Notes: generated by a model not told the origin, from the sequence alone. A stretch of DNA of 64,000 bases from Bacteroidales bacterium UBA4293 (GCA_002395835.1 DGVD01000010.1:52345-116344); one strand, 5' to 3'; shown: positions 45,282 to 54,254, numbered from the stretch's first letter. Numbers and translations: made by a program.

Positions 45282-46673
45282 CTAATCCTCTGATTTTGGT
45301 AGGGTTCTCTTTCTTTTAGGGTTCTCCTGAGCTCCATATTTAAGCAAATTATTGGCTGCTACAATAATACTTGGCCCTTTGGCAGAGCATATAGATTTCA
45401 CTCCATCTACCGCATCTTGTGTCTTTTTCAATGCATCTTCCACAGCTTCAAACCGTTCAGAAAAAATCTGTACCCTGTCTATTATTTGATTGGCTGTCTT
45501 CATTATTTCATGGAGGTTCTCTACCTGACGCACCTGGTTCCAAGACATCTCCAAAACGCGAAGCAAAGGGAACAGATTCTGGCTGCCTGTTATGACCACA
45601 TGCTTCTCATAGGCCCATTTCCAGAGTGAAGGGTCGGAATGAAGGGCAAGCTGAAGAGCATTGTCGCTGAACATGTACATTATGACGAAATCCATATGCC
45701 AATGTCCTTCAGGCAGGTACTTGCTATAATCTTTCTTAGAGAGTTCATTCACATGAGCTCTCACGGAATTTATATGCTTCTTTAGGGCTACTTCTTTCTG
45801 TTTTTCGGTCTCTGCATTGTAATATTCCTCAAAGGCTGTGAGTGATATCTTGGAATCGATGATTAAATCCCTATTCTCCGGGAAATGAAGAATCACGTCA
45901 GGGATGAGTGACTTGCTGTCTTCCTCGTTTTGAATCACATTTCCCTTTTCATCCTTCATTGCACGTTGTTCTTCAAACTGAATCCCTTGCTCCAATCCCA
46001 TTCCTACCAAAAGCTGACGAAGGCGAAGTTCACCGAAGTTTCCCTGGGTCTTGTTCTCTCCTGTCAGTGCCAAAGTCAACTTATCAGCTGTTTCTCCTAC
46101 CTGTCGGCTCTGCTCTATGCTAGTCTTGATTGTTTCATCCAGTCGAACCATGGTTTCAGCATGTTCTTTGTCCGATTTCTCCACGGCTTCCTTCATCTGT
46201 TTGATGTGTTCATTCAGAGGATTGAGAATAGCAGAAAGTTGCTGCTGATTGGTATCGGACAACTGGGCCGAGCGTTCTTTCAATATTTTCTCCGAGGTGG
46301 TACTCAGCTGCTCTTTCAGCAGTTGAATCTGCTGCTGCAACTGCTTGTCAAATACTTCCTCCATCTGCTCCCTTTGCTCCTTGCTCGACTGCTGCAGCTG
46401 CTCCAGTTGCTCTCTATAAGATTGCATGTTCTGCTCCAGCCTTTCTTTATAAGCGTTCTCTACCCGCTCCACCTGTAGAGCAGCATATTCCTTTTCTTTC
46501 TTCAGTACCTCGGTATCCGTCTGAAGGGCATACATCTGTCGTTCTGCATCATCCTTTCGTTGTTCCAACTCTTTTTTCTCCCTCTTCAGGTTCAGAACTT
46601 GCCCTCTGAGAGCCAGAAATGCCAGGCCGCTACCTACCAGCAAACCCACAAGTATATATAAGGCTATTTCCAT
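45282..46673 (-). CDS. rmuC: RmuC-family DNA recombination protein
   Basis: A 463-residue protein from the ATG at 46673 (MEIALYILVGLLVGSGLAF, an N-terminal membrane anchor). Residues about 25-170 are a long coiled coil rich in Gln/Glu/Lys. The C-terminal RmuC nuclease-like domain has GNFGELRLRQLL, PDVILHFPENRDLIIDSKISL and HVVITGSQNLFPLLR. The acidic and lysine residues of PD-(D/E)xK type lie in PDV and DSK. RmuC limits inversions at short inverted repeats in E. coli. It is divergent from dus with facing promoters. Confidence 0.92.
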   Translation of the reverse strand: MEIALYILVGLLVGSGLAFLALRGQVLNLKREKKELEQRKDDAERQMYALQTDTEVLKKEKEYAALQVERVENAYKERLEQNMQSYREQLEQLQQSSKEQREQMEEVFDKQLQQQIQLLKEQLSTTSEKILKERSAQLSDTNQQQLSAILNPLNEHIKQMKEAVEKSDKEHAETMVRLDETIKTSIEQSRQVGETADKLTLALTGENKTQGNFGELRLRQLLVGMGLEQGIQFEEQRAMKDEKGNVIQNEEDSKSLIPDVILHFPENRDLIIDSKISLTAFEEYYNAETEKQKEVALKKHINSVRAHVNELSKKDYSKYLPEGHWHMDFVIMYMFSDNALQLALHSDPSLWKWAYEKHVVITGSQNLFPLLRVLEMSWNQVRQVENLHEIMKTANQIIDRVQIFSERFEAVEDALKKTQDAVDGVKSICSAKGPSIIVAANNLLKYGAQENPKRKRTLPKSED

Positions 46674-46691
46674 CTTATTTCCATTTTTCCG

Positions 46692-46719
46692 CAAAGATAA
46701 AAAATAATCCTTATCTTTG
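46692..46719. promoter_or_regulatory. Face-to-face promoters of rmuC and dus in one inverted repeat
   Basis: GCAAAGATAA (46691-46700) and TTATCTTTGC (46711-46720) are perfect inverted copies around 10 bp. Each arm is a -7 box (TATCTTTG), one per strand: 46692-46699 for rmuC and 46712-46719 for dus. Confidence 0.75.
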
Positions 46720-46735
46720 CAATAAATTCTATAGC

Positions 46736-47653
46736 ATGCTAAAAATCTATTTCGCTCCGCTTCAGGGCTATACAGAAGATGTGTACAGAAGGCTTCACCA
46801 CCAGCTTATAGGGGGTGTAGATATGTATTTTACCCCTTTCATCCGGCTGGAGCATGGAGAACTGCGTTCAAAAGACTTAAGGGACATTCGTCCAGAATTT
46901 AACACGGGGGTTCCGGTCATGCCGCAAGCCATTGCCAAGGATGGAAAGGAGTTAGGAACATTGGTGGAGACTATATCCGGTTTTGGCTATCAGCACATTG
47001 ATATCAACATGGGGTGTCCTTTCCCTTTGCAGGCAAAACATGGAAGAGGATGTGGCATCTTGCCCTACCCAGAGAAAGTGGAGGAACTGATGGATGTGGT
47101 GAAAACCCATTCTGAACTGACATTCTCTGTAAAAATGAGGCTCGGATATGAAAGCTCTACCGACTGGAAAAATGTGTTGCCCATTCTAAACCAGGCTCCG
47201 CTTACACATATTACTCTCCATCCCAGAGTGGGTTCACAACAGTATAAAGGAACCATAGATAAGAATGCCTTCCGTGAATTCAAAGAGCAGTGCACGCATC
47301 CTGTCATCTATAATGGAGATGTCCTTACCATAGAAGATATCCAAGCACTTGAAGCGGAATTCGCTGATTTGGAAGGTGTCATGATTGGCAGAGGATTGCT
47401 GGCCCGTCCTACCTTGGCTTGGGAATATAAGAACGGGAAACAATTGTCTGACGTAGAAGTTATCCAAAGAATCAAATTGCTTCACGCACGACTACTGGAA
47501 CACTATGAACGGATTATTCCTACTGAACCCCAGCGTCTGAATAAAATCCGCACGTTCTGGGATTTCATGGAAAATACATTAGGAAGAAAACAATGGAAAA
47601 AAATAGAAAAAGCTGGAAATATGAAGAACTATTTGGCAGCTTGTAACATTTAA
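46736..47653 (+). CDS. dus: tRNA-dihydrouridine synthase
   Basis: A 305-residue flavoenzyme from the ATG at 46736, chosen because family similarity starts at MLKIYFAPLQGYTEDVYRR and the -7 box lies at 46712. The FMN-barrel motif IDINMGCPFPLQAKHGRGCG carries the catalytic cysteine region. VKMRLGYES, HPRVGSQQYKG, YNGDV and GVMIGRGLLARP follow. It reduces uridine to dihydrouridine in tRNA D-loops. The DusA/B/C subtype cannot be assigned. The rhodanese gene follows after 10 bp, so they are probably cotranscribed. Confidence 0.9.
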   Translation: MLKIYFAPLQGYTEDVYRRLHHQLIGGVDMYFTPFIRLEHGELRSKDLRDIRPEFNTGVPVMPQAIAKDGKELGTLVETISGFGYQHIDINMGCPFPLQAKHGRGCGILPYPEKVEELMDVVKTHSELTFSVKMRLGYESSTDWKNVLPILNQAPLTHITLHPRVGSQQYKGTIDKNAFREFKEQCTHPVIYNGDVLTIEDIQALEAEFADLEGVMIGRGLLARPTLAWEYKNGKQLSDVEVIQRIKLLHARLLEHYERIIPTEPQRLNKIRTFWDFMENTLGRKQWKKIEKAGNMKNYLAACNI

Positions 47654-47663
47654 CTTTTTGAAA

Positions 47664-48059
47664 ATGAAAAAAATTATTCTTATGTCAGTCTTTAGCTTTT
47701 TATGTTCACTCTTCGGATGTGCACAATCTACCGACTACCCTTTTGAATCGTTGGGTGTAGATGAATTCGAGAAGGTCATTGCCGATACGGCTGTCGTCCG
47801 ACTGGACGTGCGTCGTGCTGACGAGTATGAGGAAGGGCACATCGCTGGTACCATCCTGATAGATGTAACCAAGGACGATTTCAAGGAGATAGCCCTGCAG
47901 AAACTACCGAAGGACAAAACCATTGCCTTGTACTGCAGAGGTGGAAACCGTAGCAAGAAAGCTGCAAAGATTCTCACGGAGGAGGGATATAAAGTGGTGG
48001 AACTTAGCAAAGGTTACATGAGTTGGAAATCAGCAGGGAAACCGGTCACGAAAGAATAA
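47664..48059 (+). CDS. Rhodanese-domain lipoprotein
   Basis: A 131-residue lipoprotein (lipobox LFGCAQ) with one rhodanese domain: RLDVRRADEYEEGHIAGTILID and the active-site loop YCRGGNRS with Cys as the persulfide carrier. The ATG at 47664 is preferred over the in-frame TTG at 47658. It is probably cotranscribed with dus and followed by a strong terminator. It may carry sulfane sulfur in the periplasm; the acceptor is unknown. Confidence 0.88.
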   Translation: MKKIILMSVFSFLCSLFGCAQSTDYPFESLGVDEFEKVIADTAVVRLDVRRADEYEEGHIAGTILIDVTKDDFKEIALQKLPKDKTIALYCRGGNRSKKAAKILTEEGYKVVELSKGYMSWKSAGKPVTKE

Positions 48060-48063
48060 AAAG

Positions 48064-48094
48064 AAAGGGGCAAATCGATTTGCCCCTTTCTTTT
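48064..48094. terminator. Bidirectional terminator after the rhodanese gene
   Basis: AAAGGGGCAAAT pairs with ATTTGCCCCTTT around a 2-nt centre, followed by TTTT. Confidence 0.9.
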
Positions 48095-48099
48095 CTGAC

Positions 48100-50295
48100 T
48101 TATATCCTGTCTCTATATTTCTGGAATAGTTCGTTGGCTATAACCTTACTATCTCCTACCGGTACATCTGTAAAGTTTCCTAACCGTTGCTCCCACCATG
48201 CCTTTTCATAGGTGGTAACTACATTCTTGTAGGCCTCGAACTCTTTCTCTCCAAATTCAGTTCCGTTGTCCAAAGCTGCATTGACTGCATCGAAAAACAT
48301 TTTCCAACGAACCCCATAGAACGTTTTCGTCAATCCGGCCCAAGTCCTACTGGCATAATCATTTAGAAGCATATCCTTGTCGCTCCAGGTCGTGATAAGA
48401 TTGCGGGCATTGCTTTCAAAATAGTCTGATTCCTCTTCATTAGCTCCCCAAGAACGTGAATCTTTAATCCATTTTCCCACCAGAAAGTATTCCTGAGTAG
48501 AAATCATCCGGTCCACATCGTCAATGATTTCCAGCATTTCCTTTTCCAACCGGGTCATCGTCTCTCTATCCCTTTTCGTATAGGCTGTTTCATAGTTTCT
48601 GAATACATCCAAGAAATAGTTACTGAGCAACTGGCGAGTTACATTGGTTATATCGAATAGATAACTGTGTGAACGACCGTCAGCCTGAAGCATCTCATCC
48701 AAGATGGTCAACAAGGTCTTGTTCTGGTAAGGGATTCGTGGATTGGCATAATAGGTCTTGTACTTCCCAAAGGTGGGTCGTATATTAATCAAAGAACAAT
48801 GTCCTGGTCGTGCCACTTCTGTATACACACTGTCTTTCATCAGTTGCCATGCTGCACGTTCTTTCTCGTCTTTATGCCCCAACCGCTGATCTGCCAACCG
48901 ATTCATCCATGCTGTCACGTCTTTGTGCAAATCGAAATTCCAAGCTTTCTCAAAAATATATTCATACATAAAAGGATTACAGTCGAAACCTTCCAAAGTA
49001 GATCCAATGCCCTGGAAGTTCTTTCCTCCATTCTCAAACGTATTTTCAATCCTTTTATTCACCTCACTTATATTTCCCATGAGCATGGTATTCCCTCCAA
49101 AATTACCCAGATAGCACCAGATGTAAGGCACTCCATAGTATTTCTCTGTGCGTTGCCAAACCTCCATCCTCTCACAGTAATAATCTAGTAGAAGAGAATG
49201 GGCTGATGGATAACTGGTAATATAGGGCTTTACCTTGTCGTTGGTCCAGTACTGACGCTCATTATAAAACAACCAGGTCATCTGAAGCCAGATGGCTTGT
49301 GGGTCTACTGCCTCCAACGTCTCGTAAACCTGCCTGCTTACCCGACTTAAGTATTCTGGTTCCCAACTAGGGGGCATGAGTTCATTGAATAGGTCTATCC
49401 CATAGATATGATCTGTTCCATACAATTCTCTTTCGGTCTCCAGAAATTTCCGCTGCACCTGAGCAAACAAGGGATCCATCGGGTCTAGGAAACTACAAGC
49501 ATAATCAGCAGAATAGCCCGACCAGGGCTCCAATTTCGTAATTTTTGCATCCGGATAAATACGAGTCAGTTCATAAGGAACATGTCCTGCAAAAGCTGGA
49601 AGTACAGGCTTCATGTTCAACTCCCGTTCTCGGGCAGTTATCTTCTGCTGAAGTTTCAACTGCCCATCGAGCCATGACTTGGGAAGAGGTCCCTGCCAAT
49701 AATCTATATTCAGCATTCTATGCCAGGGGAGATGAGAAGGGCCCGTGAAGTAATTCCGTACCTCTTCATCCGTCAAGCCCAATTCCGTCCATACCTGATA
49801 CCATATCGATTCCTGCCCTGTGATGGCCAATGGCAGATTCACCCCATTCAGCGCCATCCAGTCTATGAAATGCTCCCACTCTTCCCACTGCCACCAAGGC
49901 ATGGTATAACCAAAAGTACAATAGTTCAGGAAGAAACGGTCTTTCACTCGGGCATCCACTGTGACGGGTTTCGATACTTTCGGCAACACTGCAGGCATCG
50001 TATATGTATCGTGGGAGAACCACCCTACTTCCACATGGCAGTAGTACTTCAAGTAATGGTTCAATCCTACTGCCAAGGAATTGGCGTTATTTCCACTGAT
50101 TTGAATCTTCTGACCCTTGGACTCCAGTCGGAACCTGTCCTTAGAACTTTTGACGACCTTAAAGATGAATTTATCGGCTTGCTCCGGAACAACACGTTCA
50201 GCTAGCGCCTTGATGGCAGCCAAATCCTCCTTCACCGTACTGGCTTGCACAGATAAACTACAAACCATGAAAATAACGAATACTATCTTTTTCAT
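48100..50295 (-). CDS. Secreted alpha-N-acetylglucosaminidase (GH89)
   Basis: A 731-residue enzyme with a signal peptide (VIFMVCSLSVQAS). The NAGLU-type N-terminal domain is followed by the barrel region WWQWEEWEHFIDWMALNGVN, AITGQESIWYQVW, GIDLFNELMPPSWEPEYLS and YIWCYLGNFGGNTM. The C-terminal helical domain includes HCSLINIRPTF. It removes terminal alpha-linked GlcNAc, for example from gastric-type mucin glycans or heparan-type chains. The gene precedes small membrane-protein genes of unknown role on the same strand. Confidence 0.92.
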   Translation of the reverse strand: MKKIVFVIFMVCSLSVQASTVKEDLAAIKALAERVVPEQADKFIFKVVKSSKDRFRLESKGQKIQISGNNANSLAVGLNHYLKYYCHVEVGWFSHDTYTMPAVLPKVSKPVTVDARVKDRFFLNYCTFGYTMPWWQWEEWEHFIDWMALNGVNLPLAITGQESIWYQVWTELGLTDEEVRNYFTGPSHLPWHRMLNIDYWQGPLPKSWLDGQLKLQQKITARERELNMKPVLPAFAGHVPYELTRIYPDAKITKLEPWSGYSADYACSFLDPMDPLFAQVQRKFLETERELYGTDHIYGIDLFNELMPPSWEPEYLSRVSRQVYETLEAVDPQAIWLQMTWLFYNERQYWTNDKVKPYITSYPSAHSLLLDYYCERMEVWQRTEKYYGVPYIWCYLGNFGGNTMLMGNISEVNKRIENTFENGGKNFQGIGSTLEGFDCNPFMYEYIFEKAWNFDLHKDVTAWMNRLADQRLGHKDEKERAAWQLMKDSVYTEVARPGHCSLINIRPTFGKYKTYYANPRIPYQNKTLLTILDEMLQADGRSHSYLFDITNVTRQLLSNYFLDVFRNYETAYTKRDRETMTRLEKEMLEIIDDVDRMISTQEYFLVGKWIKDSRSWGANEEESDYFESNARNLITTWSDKDMLLNDYASRTWAGLTKTFYGVRWKMFFDAVNAALDNGTEFGEKEFEAYKNVVTTYEKAWWEQRLGNFTDVPVGDSKVIANELFQKYRDRI

Positions 50296-50307
50296 GATAT
50301 TTTGTTT

Positions 50308-50793
50308 TTACATTTTATATAGTCTATAAATAAGATAGACGATAAGCCCATAAAGAAACAGCAAAGAAAAGGAAGGATAATAAGGCTGAAGGAGCAGGTA
50401 AAGTGCCAGCACCAGTAAGGTGATGTACAGCCTTTGTTTCTCCGGTGAAAACATGTCCCACCTCAGTTTCTGCTGACGGAAGAATTCTTTCGTGCGGCTC
50501 CAGAAGGTATTATCCACATACTCAAACTCATCATACTGCTGTTTGGCATTCCTCACCCACACCCGTTTGGAACTGACATTCTCCTTGCCATTCTTCACTG
50601 TCCTTAGACTGATAATAGTTTTCTCTCCAGCTGCAGACAACTTGATTTTCTTGGTTCCGGAGGGTTCTATAGGGAGAACGGATTTCTTGGCCCCCGTCTG
50701 AATGACGAGTTCCTGCACCTCACAATTTTCACACTCCCAGTTGATTTCCAGAATTTCTCCAGCCCGTATGATTCTATGGCTAATCTTAAACAT
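50308..50793 (-). CDS. Hypothetical membrane protein with N-terminal beta-sandwich
   Basis: A 161-residue protein with no signal peptide. The first 75 residues look like an Ig-like strand pattern (IIRAGEILEINWECENCEV, TIISLRTVKNGK). A charged linker follows (FWSRTKEFFRQQKLRW), then two C-terminal membrane helices (LYITLLVLALYLLLQPYY and LFLYGLIVYLIYRLY). It has 12 bp to GH89 and lies just after the 51-residue membrane protein gene, so the three may be one transcript. I do not recognise the family. Confidence 0.6.
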   Translation of the reverse strand: MFKISHRIIRAGEILEINWECENCEVQELVIQTGAKKSVLPIEPSGTKKIKLSAAGEKTIISLRTVKNGKENVSSKRVWVRNAKQQYDEFEYVDNTFWSRTKEFFRQQKLRWDMFSPEKQRLYITLLVLALYLLLQPYYPSFSLLFLYGLIVYLIYRLYKM

Positions 50794-50848
50794 AGTGCAT
50801 TACCATATAGGAAGAGGGAGCCCCTAAAGACTCCCCCCTTTCTAAAAT

Positions 50849-51004
50849 TCATTTCTTCTTTCCGATAACTACATACACAATAAGTGTAATCAGACTGAAG
50901 AGGAGGCCTAAAATCAATGCCAACCATTGGTTGCGACCATTATTCTTAGCCACATAATAGCAGCAAAGTGCAATTAGAACTTGTACTATAATACCGTAGG
51001 TCAT
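50849..51004 (-). CDS. Small 51-residue membrane protein
   Basis: A short frame from the ATG at 51004 to the TGA at 50849. It begins MTYGIIVQVLIALCCYYVAK, then NNGRNQWLALILGLLF, and ends IVYVVIGKKK. It has two hydrophobic segments with a short polar turn between, and a lysine-rich C-terminus. It resembles small PLDc_N/superinfection-exclusion-like or phage-shock-type two-helix proteins only in layout. It lies 43 bp from the next upstream gene and 55 bp before the 161-residue protein gene. Confidence 0.6.
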   Translation of the reverse strand: MTYGIIVQVLIALCCYYVAKNNGRNQWLALILGLLFSLITLIVYVVIGKKK

Positions 51005-51047
51005 AAGTATTTTATTTAAAGGTTAATTTCGTTCTCCACCTGAAGCA

Positions 51048-51887
51048 TCACTTCTCCCACTTTTCCCAGTCTTCACTCTTCTCAAACTCCTTCGGTCCTG
51101 CATCGTTCACGATCCAGAAATACTCCCAGAAAATTCTAGGGAGACGGACGTTAGGAAGTACTACAGCATCCTGAAACATCGGAGCTATCATCAGCGGATT
51201 ATGCCCGGCTGTTCCACAACCGATGGGTGCTACCAGGAATTCCATTTCCGGATGTTCTGCTGCATAATCAATGAATCGCTTCACGGCTGCAGCCATACTT
51301 AGCAGACCTTCTCTAGTAGGAATAGCATAACATTTTCCGGTAGGGCCTTCTTCCACACCCCATTCTGCACCAAACTTGGTGAATGCCGTGTTGGCAATAC
51401 CCGTTTCATGCATACCGTCCTTGTGGCTGCCAAATACAAAAATCTGATTGTCTTTCAACTCCTCCACATGGGCTGGAGTAAATTTTCCGGGGAACTCCCC
51501 ATCGCGTCCTCCAGCAGAGAAAAAGAGTTGCTTGTTCTCCTCGTTGTGATAGCTCTGGTAAACCACGTAGGGATCGTCTTCATCCTCTTCCTCCTGAGCC
51601 TTCGTTTCAGGAGTCTCTCCTTCCGTAAAATCTGCGGGTTCCGTCTGTGCCTTGTCTGTCAGGCTGAACAGCTCATCGGTATACCATTCGGCATCACCGT
51701 CTTCGTCTACTAAGATGTAGATGGGCTGACCTCCCGTAGGGGGTTCATGCCAAAATTCTTCTTTCAGTACTGGGACGTACACATGCTTGTCTTCCCAGTC
51801 AAAAACATAATCCGCCCCACAATAGGGCGAGTCTTCCTCTTGAACGGCCAACAAATAAGCGGCGTGGTCGAATAGTGTCTTATCCAT
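51048..51887 (-). CDS. Uncharacterised protein with macro-domain-like FGS motif
   Basis: A 279-residue cytoplasmic protein. The N-terminal 100 residues are acidic (EEFWHEPPTGGQPIYILVDE, then an EEEDEDDP linker). The C-terminal half has DNQIFVFGSHKDGMHETGIANTAFTKFGA, CYAIPTREG and FLVAPIGCGTAGHN. The 'IFVFGSN..G.HG.G.A' pattern and the IGCGTAGH loop recur in phage-associated proteins thought to be related to ADP-ribose-binding folds. Here SN is SH and HG is HE. Function unknown. A minus-strand TATATTTG -7 box lies at 51916-51923. Confidence 0.6.
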   Translation of the reverse strand: MDKTLFDHAAYLLAVQEEDSPYCGADYVFDWEDKHVYVPVLKEEFWHEPPTGGQPIYILVDEDGDAEWYTDELFSLTDKAQTEPADFTEGETPETKAQEEEDEDDPYVVYQSYHNEENKQLFFSAGGRDGEFPGKFTPAHVEELKDNQIFVFGSHKDGMHETGIANTAFTKFGAEWGVEEGPTGKCYAIPTREGLLSMAAAVKRFIDYAAEHPEMEFLVAPIGCGTAGHNPLMIAPMFQDAVVLPNVRLPRIFWEYFWIVNDAGPKEFEKSEDWEKWEK

Positions 51888-51915
51888 ATATCGGTATTAG
51901 GCTTGTTTACAAATG

Positions 51916-51923
51916 CAAATATA
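51916..51923 (-). promoter_or_regulatory. Promoter -7 box of the FGS-motif protein gene
   Basis: Minus-strand TATATTTG, about 28 bp before the ATG at 51887. A CAAA on the plus strand (51947-51950) gives a TTTG at a rather long 23-bp spacing. Confidence 0.5.
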
Positions 51924-52049
51924 GGCAATTAAAATGAATCCATCCCCAAACCACCGCATCTATTTTGCATCTATTTAGCAAAACTAACTGAGAGAATGTT
52001 TAATTTCCTTAAAATTAGGTTGAAAGAAAATGGTTTCCTATAATTTCAC

Positions 52050-52057
52050 TATATTTG
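52050..52057 (+). promoter_or_regulatory. Promoter -7 box of the glutathione peroxidase gene
   Basis: TATATTTG, 30 bp before the ATG at 52088. It lies at the upstream end of the open frame, which supports the later start. Confidence 0.6.
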
Positions 52058-52087
52058 CCACCTGAAATACATTTAAACAACAAACAG

Positions 52088-52693
52088 ATGAAAAAGATTT
52101 TTATGTTTCTCATGGTTGCTTTCGCATCTTTGAATGTAAACGCACAGAAGGATTTCTATAGCTATTCAGCTCTAGATGCTAATGAAGAGGAAGTTTCCAT
52201 GAACGATTTCAAGGGGAAGGTGCTTCTGGTAGTGAACACCGCTACCAAGTGTGGTTTTACCCCTCAATATACGGAACTGGAAAACATCTATGAAAAGTAC
52301 CGTGATCAGGGATTCGAGGTGCTGGATTTCCCTTGCAACCAGTTCGGTGAGCAGGCTCCAGGTACCTATGAGGAAATTCATACCTTCTGCACCGGTAATT
52401 ATAACACCCAGTTCCCTCAGTTCCAGAAAATTGATGTGAACGGTGAGAACGAGGCTCCTATCTTCACTTTCCTGAAGAGCCAGCAGGGTTTCAAGGGCTT
52501 TGGCGAGGGTCAGTCGGCTCAGTTCATGGGCGACATGATGAAGCGCAGAGACCCCGACTATGCTAGCAAGTCGGACATCAAGTGGAACTTCACCAAGTTC
52601 CTGGTAGACCGGAACGGAAAGGTCATCGCTCGCTTTGAGCCTACCGAGGATATGATTAAGGTAGAGCAGGCTGTAGCGGCAGCACTGAAGTAA
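52088..52693 (+). CDS. Secreted glutathione peroxidase-family peroxidase (Cys type)
   Basis: A 201-residue protein from the ATG at 52088 (MKKIFMFLMVAFASLNVNAQ, signal peptide). The catalytic residues are visible: Cys in NTATKCGFTPQY, Gln in FPCNQFGEQAPG, and Trp-Asn in IKWNFTKFLVDRNG. It reduces peroxides, probably with thioredoxin-like donors rather than glutathione. It is a single gene with its own promoter and terminator. Periplasmic location is inferred from the signal peptide. Confidence 0.92.
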   Translation: MKKIFMFLMVAFASLNVNAQKDFYSYSALDANEEEVSMNDFKGKVLLVVNTATKCGFTPQYTELENIYEKYRDQGFEVLDFPCNQFGEQAPGTYEEIHTFCTGNYNTQFPQFQKIDVNGENEAPIFTFLKSQQGFKGFGEGQSAQFMGDMMKRRDPDYASKSDIKWNFTKFLVDRNGKVIARFEPTEDMIKVEQAVAAALK

Positions 52694-52712
52694 GATTTAG
52701 TTAAAACCTCAT

Positions 52713-52751
52713 AAAAAAGCATCCAACCGCTCCTTGAATTGGATGCTTTTT
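52713..52751 (+). terminator. Terminator after the glutathione peroxidase gene
   Basis: AGCATCCAA pairs with TTGGATGCT, followed by a T-run; the A-run on the other side would also allow minus-strand action. Confidence 0.85.
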
Positions 52752-52803
52752 ATGTATATTTGTAACATTCAAGAATTACTGACTAATCATAAATTCTATA
52801 CGT

Positions 52804-54192
52804 ATGGAAAACGAAAAGAAAAAACTGTCCAGAAGAGAATTCCTGAAACGTCTGGGTGCTTCTTCTGCATCAGCAGCGGCATTGCTGGGCATGGGCCCTC
52901 TCTCCGCTTTTGCTAACTCCTGTGACTCTAAGACACAACCTGGTTATCTGCAGAATAACCCTGGTTCCATGACGTACCGCATCAACCGTGTCACGAACGA
53001 CAAGGTTTCTCTGTTGGGTTACGGCATGATGCGTCTGCCTCAGAAACCAGGTACACGGCAAATCGACCAGGACATGGTGAACAAGCAGGTGGACTACGCA
53101 CTGGCTCATGGCATCAACTATTTCGATACGGCTCCTATCTACCATGGCGGACAGTCTGAGGTGGCTACAGGTATCGCCCTGAAACGTCACCCACGCAACT
53201 CTTTCTACGTGGCTACCAAGCTTTCCGATATGGGAGACCACTCCCTGGAATTCGGAAAGAAGTCGCTCCAAAATTCCCTCAGCAAACTGCAGGTGGACTA
53301 TATAGACTACTACCTGATGCACCATGTGGGAGCTTCGGGCATGGACAACCTGAAAGAGCGTTATCTGGACAATGGCTTGCTGGACTGGCTCTGCGAACAG
53401 CGGGATAAAGGTATCATCCGCAACCTGGGCTTCAGCTACCATGGCAATGTGCAGGTGTTCGACTGGCTGGTAGACCATAACGACAAGTACAAATTCTCTT
53501 TCGTACAGATTGAGATGAACTATATCGACTGGCGTCATGCTTCGCTCTCTACCGGTGGATGGAAACAAGATGCCGATGCAGAGTACCTCTATAATAAGCT
53601 GGAAAAAGCAGGCATCCAGTGCGTCATCATGGAACCCCTGTTGGGTGGTCGTCTGGCTAAAATCCCAGAGGAATACAGCAAGCAGCTCCGTGCCCTCCGT
53701 CCTAACGCTACCGATGCCAACTGGGCCTTCCGTTGGGTGGCTTCACACAACAATGTGCTCACTACCCTCTCTGGTATGACTACCATGGAGGTTCTGATGG
53801 AGAACGTGGAAACCTTCTCCCCACTGGATCCTTGTACCAGCAGCGAGAACGACCTGCTGGAGAAGATTGCCGATGGCATGTCCGGTATGCCAGTCATCCC
53901 TTGTACCGACTGTAAGTACTGTATGCCTTGCCCTTACGGAGTGAACATCCCAGGCAACTTTGCATACTATAATGCAGCCATCAACAACAAGACCTTCCCT
54001 GAGAAGGGTACTCCTGAATACAAGACTCGCCTCACCGACTTCCTCAAGGGGTATGGTGATACGCTGAAGAAGAGCGAGTGGGCCAGCGAATGTATGGATT
54101 GCGAGGCATGTCTGCCTAAGTGTCCTCAGTCTATCCGAATTCCGAATCAGATGTCCCGTATCATGGAACTCATCCGTGATGGGGAAGCATAA
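52804..54192 (+). CDS. Tat-exported aldo/keto reductase with C-terminal 4Fe-4S ferredoxin domain
   Basis: A 462-residue protein. The N-terminus has a twin-arginine motif (SRREFLKRLG) and a hydrophobic alanine-rich stretch. The AKR barrel has the tetrad residues Asp and Tyr in NYFDTAPIYHGG, Lys in VATKLSD and His in YYLMHHVG. The C-terminal segment has two cysteine clusters, CTDCKYCMPCP and CMDCEACLPKCP, typical of two [4Fe-4S] sites. It is probably an exported oxidoreductase that takes electrons from Fe-S clusters; substrate unknown. Codons are strongly biased to G/C-ending types, unlike genes before 50 kb. Confidence 0.88.
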   Translation: MENEKKKLSRREFLKRLGASSASAAALLGMGPLSAFANSCDSKTQPGYLQNNPGSMTYRINRVTNDKVSLLGYGMMRLPQKPGTRQIDQDMVNKQVDYALAHGINYFDTAPIYHGGQSEVATGIALKRHPRNSFYVATKLSDMGDHSLEFGKKSLQNSLSKLQVDYIDYYLMHHVGASGMDNLKERYLDNGLLDWLCEQRDKGIIRNLGFSYHGNVQVFDWLVDHNDKYKFSFVQIEMNYIDWRHASLSTGGWKQDADAEYLYNKLEKAGIQCVIMEPLLGGRLAKIPEEYSKQLRALRPNATDANWAFRWVASHNNVLTTLSGMTTMEVLMENVETFSPLDPCTSSENDLLEKIADGMSGMPVIPCTDCKYCMPCPYGVNIPGNFAYYNAAINNKTFPEKGTPEYKTRLTDFLKGYGDTLKKSEWASECMDCEACLPKCPQSIRIPNQMSRIMELIRDGEA

Positions 54193-54207
54193 TGAATGAA
54201 TCATCAT

Positions 54208-54250
54208 AAAAAAAATCCGCCATCCGTAAAAAGGATTGGCGGATTTACTT
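54208..54250 (+). terminator. Terminator after the aldo/keto reductase gene
   Basis: AATCCGCCA (54214-54222) pairs with TGGCGGATT (54237-54245), followed by T-rich sequence. The next promoter's -33 box begins at 54255. Confidence 0.75.
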
Positions 54251-54254
54251 TTAT

